DNA of 64,000 bases, taken from assembly GCF_001884105.1 (NCBI RefSeq), contig NZ_MACI01000018.1, positions 62,001 through 126,000 of the forward strand, read 5' to 3'. Below the pieces are notes generated by a model. That model was given only the letters and a program-made list of their open reading frames with translations, was not told the origin of the DNA and searched no databases. Made by a program: the position numbers and the translations under genes. Numbering within the stretch: position 1 is the first letter of the stretch; each line of letters opens with the position of its first letter. This DNA comes from Bacillus luti. Its GTDB lineage: Bacteria; Bacillota; Bacilli; Bacillales; Bacillaceae_G. Shown here in pieces: positions 57,898-64,000 of this stretch.

Positions 57898-58611
57898 ATG
57901 GTGAAAAAGTTAAAATATATTTTTATTCTAGGTATAATATTATGCGTAGCTTTTTTGGTAGGGAAAAATAAAATTATGCAAAAAGCGCAGCAAATACGAT
58001 TAGATTTCATGTCTGAAATGAAAGAAGCAACAATGATTGAAAATGTACCATTCATAAAACAGTTACCAGAATTACCTCGAGGATGCGAAGTGACAAGTTT
58101 AGCGATGTTATTACAATATAAAGGTATTCAAATAGATAAGATGCAACTTGCTAGTGAGATTCATCGCGTTCCATTTGAACAGAATGGATTGAAGGGAAAT
58201 CCTTATGAAGGATTTGTTGGTAACATTTATACGAAATCTGAACCTGGATATGGCGTATATAATCAACCGATTTTTAATTTAGCAGAAAAATATATTCCTG
58301 AAAAAGTACTTAATTTAACGGGCAGAGACGTGCAAGATGTATATAAAGTAATTAGTTCTGGTTCACCAGTTTGGGTCATTATTAATACGACGTTTAAGCC
58401 GCTAGCTGAAAGTAGTTTTGAAACATGGAATACGAGCTCAGGAGAAGTGAAAATTACATATTATGAGCATAGTGTAGTAGTGGTTGGATACGATCAAAAC
58501 TTTGTATATGTAAATGATCCTCTAAAAAACAATCCACGTTTCGCTGTTCCACGAGCAGAATTTGAGAAAGCTTGGGAGCAAATGGGGAAACAAGCTATTA
58601 CTATTTTATAA
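57898..58611 (+). CDS. C39-like cysteine peptidase family protein, membrane-anchored
   Basis: 237 residues with an N-terminal hydrophobic anchor (about 6-22). The peptidase_C39_2 fold shows LPRGCEVTSLAMLL (Cys62 candidate nucleophile), YYEHSVVVVGYD (His) and YVNDPL (Asp). Extracytoplasmic thiol-peptidase-like activity is inferred; substrate unknown. GGAG lies eight bases before the ATG. Confidence 0.83.
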   Translation: MVKKLKYIFILGIILCVAFLVGKNKIMQKAQQIRLDFMSEMKEATMIENVPFIKQLPELPRGCEVTSLAMLLQYKGIQIDKMQLASEIHRVPFEQNGLKGNPYEGFVGNIYTKSEPGYGVYNQPIFNLAEKYIPEKVLNLTGRDVQDVYKVISSGSPVWVIINTTFKPLAESSFETWNTSSGEVKITYYEHSVVVVGYDQNFVYVNDPLKNNPRFAVPRAEFEKAWEQMGKQAITIL

Positions 58612-58616
58612 AAATA

Positions 58617-58642
58617 AAAAGTCATCTTGCGGTGGCTTTTTA
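58617..58642 (+). terminator. Terminator after the C39-like gene
   Basis: AAAAGTCATC / GGTGGCTTTT stem with wobble pairs and T-rich tail. Confidence 0.65.
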
Positions 58643-58741
58643 TTTTCAATTCATTAAGATAGAAAATTCAGAAGATTCTTTTAAAAGTTAACAATTCACG
58701 TTATAATAACATTTAATTTGGTGAAGAAGGAGAGAAGAGAA

Positions 58742-59917
58742 ATGGATGTTGCAAAAGAACTTGTTTTGTCAAAGAATCAGTTGATTGAGTGGAGAAGGCA
58801 TTTTCATAAGTATCCAGAGCTATCTTTTCAAGAAGAAAGAACATCTCAATTTGTATTCGATATACTTCAGAATATCCCGCATTTAGAAGTATCAAGGCCT
58901 ACTAAATATAGTGTAATGGCAAAGTTAACGGGTAAGAAACCTGGTAAAACAATTGCGATTCGTGCTGATATGGATGCTCTTCCTATTCATGAAGAAAATG
59001 AGTTTGATTTTATTTCTACATCCCCAGGTGTGATGCATGCGTGCGGTCACGATGGACATATAGCGATATTACTTGGGGTCGTACATAAGTTAGTAGAAGA
59101 AAGAGAAAAGGTTAAAGGAGAAATTCGTTTTCTATTTCAGCACGCAGAAGAAAATTTCCCAGGCGGTGCAGAAGAAATGGTCGCAGCAGGGGTAATGGAA
59201 GGTGTGGATTACATTATCGGTGCTCATCTTTGGGCTGCGTTAGAAGTTGGGAAAATTGGTGTAACGTATGGTCCGGCAATGGCTGCACCAGATGTTTTTA
59301 AAATTACAATAGAAGGAAAAGGGGGACATGCTGGAATTCCTCATGAAACAGTTGATAGTATTGCAATTGGTACACAAGTCGTTTCGCAACTTCAGCAAAT
59401 TGTATCTCGTCTCACGAATCCGTTAGATTCTCTCGTAGTATCTGTTACGCAATTTCATGCTGGAACAACTCATAATGTGATTCCAGAGCAAGCGGAGATT
59501 GAAGGGACAGTGAGAAGTTTAAGACATGAATTAAGAGGAGAAACAGAAGAGAAAATTAAGCGTATTGTGAGACATACTACGGAATCTTACGGAGCGAACT
59601 ATACATTTTCTTATGAATATGGGTATCGACCAGTTGTAAATGATTATGAAGTTACCGAACTTATTGAACGCACTGCATTGCAACTTTATGGAAGAGAAAG
59701 GGTTGTGCAGTTGCAACCAACGATGGCTGGAGAAGACTTTTCTGCATTTTTACAAAAGGCACCAGGGACATTCTTTTTTATCGGAGCAGGAAATAAAGCG
59801 AAGGGGATTATATACCCTCATCACCATCCTCGTTTTACGATTGATGAAGATGCACTACCGATTGGGGTGGAAGTTTTTGTATCATCCATTATGAATTTCA
59901 TAAATAAAGGAGAATGA
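58742..59917 (+). CDS. M20 family amidohydrolase (aminoacylase/hippurate hydrolase-like)
   Basis: Metal-dependent hydrolase of N-acylated amino acids, 391 residues. Motifs: RRHFHKYPELSFQE, RADMDALPI, the metal-binding MHACGHDGH and FQHAEENFPGGAEEM, and GEDFSAF near the C-terminus; the dimerisation domain is about 185-295. The ATG at 58742 follows GAAGGAGAG. It is the first of three tightly packed genes with a DUF3311 protein and a sodium symporter, suggesting that the symporter brings in its substrate or a related acid. Confidence 0.93.
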   Translation: MDVAKELVLSKNQLIEWRRHFHKYPELSFQEERTSQFVFDILQNIPHLEVSRPTKYSVMAKLTGKKPGKTIAIRADMDALPIHEENEFDFISTSPGVMHACGHDGHIAILLGVVHKLVEEREKVKGEIRFLFQHAEENFPGGAEEMVAAGVMEGVDYIIGAHLWAALEVGKIGVTYGPAMAAPDVFKITIEGKGGHAGIPHETVDSIAIGTQVVSQLQQIVSRLTNPLDSLVVSVTQFHAGTTHNVIPEQAEIEGTVRSLRHELRGETEEKIKRIVRHTTESYGANYTFSYEYGYRPVVNDYEVTELIERTALQLYGRERVVQLQPTMAGEDFSAFLQKAPGTFFFIGAGNKAKGIIYPHHHPRFTIDEDALPIGVEVFVSSIMNFINKGE

Positions 59918-59918
59918 G

Positions 59919-60116
59919 ATGAAGAAAATACACGTGCTAGCGCTTATTCCAGTTCTTTGTTTAGTAGTTGGACCAGTATTTGCAAATTCGGTCACTCCTT
60001 ACGTACTCGGGATGCCATTTTTATTATTTTGGGTATTATTATCGGTACTCATTACCTCTCTTTGTATGGGGCTTGTGTACGTATTTGATCCTGCTAATAA
60101 GGGGGATGTAAAATGA
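59919..60116 (+). CDS. DUF3311 small membrane protein
   Basis: 65 residues with two helices; MPFLLFWVLLSVLITSLCM is typical of the DUF3311 family, which is regularly encoded just before an SSS symporter (B. subtilis YhjC-YhjB). It begins one base after the amidohydrolase stop and overlaps the symporter by four bases. Probably an accessory subunit. Confidence 0.9.
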   Translation: MKKIHVLALIPVLCLVVGPVFANSVTPYVLGMPFLLFWVLLSVLITSLCMGLVYVFDPANKGDVK

Positions 60117-61585
60117 CAGCACTACTTATCATTATTTTATTTTTATTTGTGGCACTCTTTTTAGGGATTCGGGCGCAGCATGGAAAAGATATGAATTTAG
60201 AGCAATGGTCAGTTGGAGGAAGAGGGTTTGGAACAATCTTCGTTTTTCTTCTTATGGCAGGAGAAATTTATACGACATTCACATTTTTAGGAGGGAGTGG
60301 CTGGGCGTATAGTAAAGGAGCTCCTACTTTTTATATTTTAGGTTATGGTGCATTGGCTTATATTTTATCTTACTTTTTATTGCCGCCAGTTTGGAAGTAT
60401 GCGAAAGAACATAATCTTGTTTCACAGTCAGATTTTTTTGTGAAGAAATATAAGAGTCAGACACTTGGCATTATCGTTTCTATCATTGGAGTTATTTCGA
60501 TTATCCCATACCTTGTTTTACAGTTGAAAGGATTAGGAATTATCGTTTCAGAAGCATCTTACGGAAGGGTATCACCAGTTATTGCAGTGTGGATTGGAGC
60601 AATTGTTATAACGATATATGTAATGGTTTCAGGTATACATGGCTCTGCTTGGACGGCCGCTTTGAAGGATATTATGATACTGTTTATCGTTATGTTTTTA
60701 GGTATATATTTACCGTATCATTATTACGGAGGATTTCAGCCGATGTTTGAAGCTGTAGAAGCAGCAAAACCAGGATTTTTATCTTTACCTGATGAAGGAA
60801 TGAGCATTTCTTGGTTTGTTTCTACTATTGTATTAACAGCCCTAGGCTTTTATATGTGGCCTCATACATTTGCTTCCGCTTTCTCTGCTAAAAACGAAAA
60901 AGTGTTTCGGAAAAATGCGGCAATTATGCCACTGTATTCTTTAGTTTTACTTTTCGTGTTCTTTGCAGGGTTTGCAGCTATCTTGCAAGTTCCTGGATTA
61001 AAGGGAGGGGATGTAGACCTTTCGTTATTCCGTCTGGCTCTTCAAACTTTTGATCCTTGGTTTATTGGGGTTATTGGTAGTGCTGGGGTTTTAACAGCAT
61101 TAGTTCCGGGTTCTATGCTTGTTATGGCCGCTTCTACATTGTTAGCAAAAAATATTTACCGGACAATGGTCCCAGCTGCTTCGGACAGACAAGTTGCTAA
61201 AGCAGCTAAATTATTCGTACCTGTAGTAACACTAGTAGCAGTTTTGTTTACATTTAAAGGGGGAGAAACAATAGGAGCGCTCCTATTAATGGGTTACAGT
61301 ATCGTTACACAACTTTTTCCTGCGCTTGTATGCAGTTTGTTTCCACGCCAAATTATTACGAAGCAAGGGGCAATTGCAGGAATGGGGATGGGGCTGTTAG
61401 TAGTTGCATATATCACTTTATCAGGTTCTACTATAGCTACAATGTTTCCGGGTTTCCCCCAATATATAAAAGATTTAAATGTAGGAATAGTCGCATTGTT
61501 AATGAATATGATTGTGATGTTTATAGTTAGTTGGTTCACGAAAAGTGTATCGATAAAGAAAGGCAATATAATAGTAGAAAAGTAA
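60113..61585 (+). CDS. Sodium:solute symporter (SSS family, YhjB-like)
   Basis: 490 residues with about 13 helices. The pattern QWSVGGRGFGTIFVFLLMAGEIYTTFTFLG near the start (about 25-53) and AALKDIMILFIVM agree with the SSS family. Imports an organic solute with Na+. Its coupling with the DUF3311 and M20 genes suggests an acylated amino acid or a carboxylate as substrate. AAGGGGG lies before the ATG. Confidence 0.92.
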   Translation: MTALLIIILFLFVALFLGIRAQHGKDMNLEQWSVGGRGFGTIFVFLLMAGEIYTTFTFLGGSGWAYSKGAPTFYILGYGALAYILSYFLLPPVWKYAKEHNLVSQSDFFVKKYKSQTLGIIVSIIGVISIIPYLVLQLKGLGIIVSEASYGRVSPVIAVWIGAIVITIYVMVSGIHGSAWTAALKDIMILFIVMFLGIYLPYHYYGGFQPMFEAVEAAKPGFLSLPDEGMSISWFVSTIVLTALGFYMWPHTFASAFSAKNEKVFRKNAAIMPLYSLVLLFVFFAGFAAILQVPGLKGGDVDLSLFRLALQTFDPWFIGVIGSAGVLTALVPGSMLVMAASTLLAKNIYRTMVPAASDRQVAKAAKLFVPVVTLVAVLFTFKGGETIGALLLMGYSIVTQLFPALVCSLFPRQIITKQGAIAGMGMGLLVVAYITLSGSTIATMFPGFPQYIKDLNVGIVALLMNMIVMFIVSWFTKSVSIKKGNIIVEK

Positions 61586-61595
61586 TCCTTGTATT

Positions 61596-61629
61596 AGAGC
61601 TATCTTCGAAAAAGAGATAGCTCTTTTTT
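61596..61629 (+). terminator. Terminator of the M20-symporter operon
   Basis: AGAGCTATCT / AGATAGCTCT with 8-base loop and T run. Confidence 0.92.
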
Positions 61630-61687
61630 GTATATATTTTCTTCTATTAGCGGAATCTAACTAAAAACTTGTTGAAAAGGAAGTTAG

Positions 61688-63163
61688 GTGGGGGACTTGT
61701 TAGAGTTAAAAGGTAACTTATTTGAAGTTATGAAAGAAATTAGGGATGAGTTAGGTTCGCCTAATGATTTAACAATTAGGGAAGTTGCCCTTGCTGGTAG
61801 TTTTACACGCTGTGCTGTTGTTTTTTTATGTGGGTTAACAGATAAGGATAATGTTTATAAATATGTAGTTCGTACACTTCAATATGAAGAAGTACAAGAA
61901 GCAGCTGTTGTTCAAACGTTATTGGATCGTTTTATTTCTATTGCGGAAGTTGGTAAGAAGACAACGTTCCCGGATATTATAAATGCAATTTTAGCGGGAG
62001 ATACAGTCATATTAATCGATAATATTCAAACTGCTATCGTGATTAATAGTAGAGCTTGGGAGAAAAGAAGTTTAGAGCCTCCGGTGACAGAAGATTTAAT
62101 ACGTGGGCCGAGAGTTGGATTAAATGAAGATATTAACGTGAATAAAATGTTAATTCGCCGTAGTTTACGTGATCCAAAGTTGAGGTTCCAATCTTATATT
62201 ATGGGGAAGCGATCGCAGAAAGAAGTAACCCTAGTATATATAGAAGATATTATTAATCCTCACATTGTAAAAGAGCTAGATCGGCGTCTTCAATCAATAG
62301 TGACAGATGTCGTTTTTGAGACGGGTACAATTGAGCAATTAATTCAAGATAATAATTTGTCACCGTTTCCGCAGTTTTTGAATACGGAAAGGCCTGATAA
62401 TATTGTGGCCTCATTAGCGAAAGGAAAGGCAGCTATTTTGGTGGATGGATCACCGTTTGCTCTTATCGCGCCACTCGTATTTGTTGATATTTTCCAATCT
62501 GTGGAAGATCATTATGAGCGTTGGGTAATAGGGACTTTATTAAGAATTTTGCGGATGGGTTCTGGTATAATTGCGGTTTTAATGCCAGCGATGTATGTAG
62601 CGCTCGTCTCATATCATCAAGGACTTATTCCTTCTAAATTGGCTTATTCAATCGCTGGGGCAAGAGAAGGTGTTCCGTTTCCTGCATATATTGAAACGTT
62701 AATGATGGCATTAACGATGGAGTTAATACGAGAAGCTGGAATTAGGTTGCCGAAACCGATGGGGCAAACAATTGGGATTGTAGGTGGTCTAGTAATTGGG
62801 GAGGCTGCGGTGAATGCAGGGATTGTAAATCCGTTCTTAGTAATTATTATTGCAGTGACTGCAATTGCTACTTTTTCATTACCTGTATACAGTATTACGA
62901 TTACGTTTCGGATTTTACTTTTTGTATTTGTATTAGCTGCAACGGCTTTTGGATTGTATGGAATTATTTTAGCGCTTATCGCACTTGCTGTTCATATTAC
63001 AAATTTAACAAGCGTTGGTGTACCGTATACAACTCCAATTGCTCCTGCATTTTATAAAGATTGGAAAGAAGAAATTATTCGTTTGCCAAAATCAATGCTG
63101 AAAGAGAGACCGGAATATTTACAAACGAAGGATTCTACAATACGTCCAAAGGAGCGAGAATAA
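61688..63163 (+). CDS. gerLA: GerA-family spore germination receptor, A subunit
   Basis: 491 residues. Part of the nutrient receptor in the inner spore membrane. Large N-terminal domain (about 1-285) with GDTVILIDN and EPPVTEDLIRGPRVGLNEDI, then membrane helices from about 290 with IAGAREGVPFPAYIETLMM, GQTIGIVGGLVIGEAAVNAG and SVGVPYTTPIAP. GTG start at 61688 behind AAAAGGAAG. The gerL name is based on remembered gene order (downstream of plc-sph and srtA) and is less certain than the family. Confidence 0.93.
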   Translation: MGDLLELKGNLFEVMKEIRDELGSPNDLTIREVALAGSFTRCAVVFLCGLTDKDNVYKYVVRTLQYEEVQEAAVVQTLLDRFISIAEVGKKTTFPDIINAILAGDTVILIDNIQTAIVINSRAWEKRSLEPPVTEDLIRGPRVGLNEDINVNKMLIRRSLRDPKLRFQSYIMGKRSQKEVTLVYIEDIINPHIVKELDRRLQSIVTDVVFETGTIEQLIQDNNLSPFPQFLNTERPDNIVASLAKGKAAILVDGSPFALIAPLVFVDIFQSVEDHYERWVIGTLLRILRMGSGIIAVLMPAMYVALVSYHQGLIPSKLAYSIAGAREGVPFPAYIETLMMALTMELIREAGIRLPKPMGQTIGIVGGLVIGEAAVNAGIVNPFLVIIIAVTAIATFSLPVYSITITFRILLFVFVLAATAFGLYGIILALIALAVHITNLTSVGVPYTTPIAPAFYKDWKEEIIRLPKSMLKERPEYLQTKDSTIRPKERE

Positions 63164-64000
63164 TTGAAACCATTTGAGTATGGCGATGAAGAGATTGGAT
63201 CTCGGGAAATTGGGTTTGCGGTATCATCGACCATTATTGGTATAGGGGCATTGTCTATGCCCCGAGATATTGCTAACCAAACTTTGTTTTCGGACGGTTG
63301 GATTATTTTGCTTTTGGGTGGATTGGTGTGTGCAGTTTTAGGTTGGTTTGTAACGAGGGTAGCTATTTTATTCCCGAAACAAAACTTTGTTCAATATACA
63401 AGTGCGCATTTGACAAAGCCTGTTGCATACACGATTAGTAGCATTTTAGTATTAACGTTTGCTGCGTTGACGGCATATGAATCGCGAATGATTTCAGTCA
63501 TTTCCCAAACGTATTTATTTAGTGATACACCAATACAACTACTGTCTTTCTTCTTCTTATTAGTTGTTATTTATGGAATAGCAGGATCAAGAGCGGCTTT
63601 ATTAAGGTTAAATGTTCTATTTTTACCTATTGTTTTAATTGCAATCGTGCTTCTTTCTTTATTGAATATAAATTTAATGGAAATAAATAATTTGCTACCA
63701 GCTTTTCAGACGAAAGTGAGTCAATATGCTGTTGGAGTTAAGAATTCTATTTTTACGTTTATTGGATTTGAAGTAGCTCTGTTTTATGCTGTGTTACTGA
63801 ATGATAAGACGGCAAAAAAAGCACCAATGGCAGTTGCGAAAGCGGTAATGGTAAATGTGCTGTCGTACATTTTAATTTATGTAACTTGTATTAGTGTTTT
63901 TACGTATATGACAACTCGTGGATTGACGTACCCAACAATTGAATTAGGGAAAGAAATTGAAATTGGTGGAGGGTTTTTAGAAAGGTTCGATGCAATTTTT
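63164..64000 (+). CDS. gerLB: GerB-family spore germination receptor subunit, partial (runs off right edge)
   Basis: At least 279 residues of an APC-type membrane subunit of the germination receptor. Begins with TTG at 63164 directly after the A-subunit stop; the ribosome site AAAGGAG is 10 bases upstream. Visible features: GSREIGFAVSSTIIGIGAL (helix 1), MPRDIANQ and helices to about 64000, where the window ends. Proteins of this family resemble amino-acid permeases and probably bind the germinant. Confidence 0.93.
   Translation, partial: MKPFEYGDEEIGSREIGFAVSSTIIGIGALSMPRDIANQTLFSDGWIILLLGGLVCAVLGWFVTRVAILFPKQNFVQYTSAHLTKPVAYTISSILVLTFAALTAYESRMISVISQTYLFSDTPIQLLSFFFLLVVIYGIAGSRAALLRLNVLFLPIVLIAIVLLSLLNINLMEINNLLPAFQTKVSQYAVGVKNSIFTFIGFEVALFYAVLLNDKTAKKAPMAVAKAVMVNVLSYILIYVTCISVFTYMTTRGLTYPTIELGKEIEIGGGFLERFDAIF

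Overview
The window is chromosomal DNA of a Bacillus cereus-group bacterium (B. cereus, B. thuringiensis or B. anthracis type). The evidence is the AT-rich, Gram-positive style of the genes (strong Shine-Dalgarno sites, frequent GTG and TTG starts), the phosphatidylcholine phospholipase C / sphingomyelinase pair behind a perfect PlcR box, an InhA-type metalloprotease, a close copy of the B. cereus NaK channel, a gerA-type germination operon, and two full copies plus one partial copy of a repeat that matches the group-specific bcr1 element. No tRNA, rRNA, CRISPR array, prophage or insertion-sequence transposase was seen.

Layout. 1-5.3 kb: a two-component system (kinase cut by the left edge), a CWB2-like lipoprotein, a SulP anion transporter and a universal stress protein. 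5.3-9.5 kb: a 38-residue membrane peptide, glpT with a leader terminator and cre site, and a marR-efflux operon with a palindrome over its promoter. 9.5-16 kb: the ribose operon rbsRKDACB with a transaldolase as last gene, behind a promoter and perfect cre site. 16-24.2 kb: PlcR-type exoenzyme region (inhA2, an MFS pump, butanediol dehydrogenase, the NaK channel, plcB and sph). 24.3-36.3 kb: an aldolase-fold/aldonolactone-oxidase pair, a VanZ-RDD fusion, uppP, a soluble chemoreceptor-like protein, a coiled-coil 3D-domain wall protein, an XRE/membrane-protein pair, class A sortase, a YHYH-domain protein and a peptide transporter. 36.5-45.3 kb: brnQ, a SAM-riboswitch methionine uptake operon (metQ, a flavin acyl-CoA-dehydrogenase-like oxidoreductase, metN, metI), a DUF2339 membrane protein and a secreted protein. 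45.4-52 kb: amino-acid and purine permeases, a second XRE/membrane-protein pair, a GNAT enzyme and a CPA2 antiporter. 52-56 kb: qoxABCD (aa3 quinol oxidase). 56-64 kb: an amino-acid permease, a C39-like protein, an M20 amidohydrolase/DUF3311/sodium symporter operon and a gerA-type operon cut by the right edge.

How the parts work together. Much of the window is nutrient capture (ribose, glycerol-3-phosphate, methionine, branched-chain amino acids, peptides, purines), with regulation visible in the DNA: cre sites, a leader terminator, an S-box and a MarR palindrome. The PlcR-linked enzymes attack host lipids and proteins. Sortase, UppP and the 3D-domain protein serve the envelope, Qox serves aerobic respiration, and the ger genes serve spore germination.

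The most unusual structure is around the methionine operon. It sits between two copies of a ~90-bp segment (end of brnQ plus its terminator) and is bordered by decayed fragments of the DUF2339 gene and of the downstream secreted-protein gene. The order of the fragments is what a tandem duplication of brnQ-end/DUF2339/secreted-gene would leave after the interior of the first copy was replaced by the methionine operon. A second notable point is a bcr1 copy lying between the PlcR-like box and inhA2.
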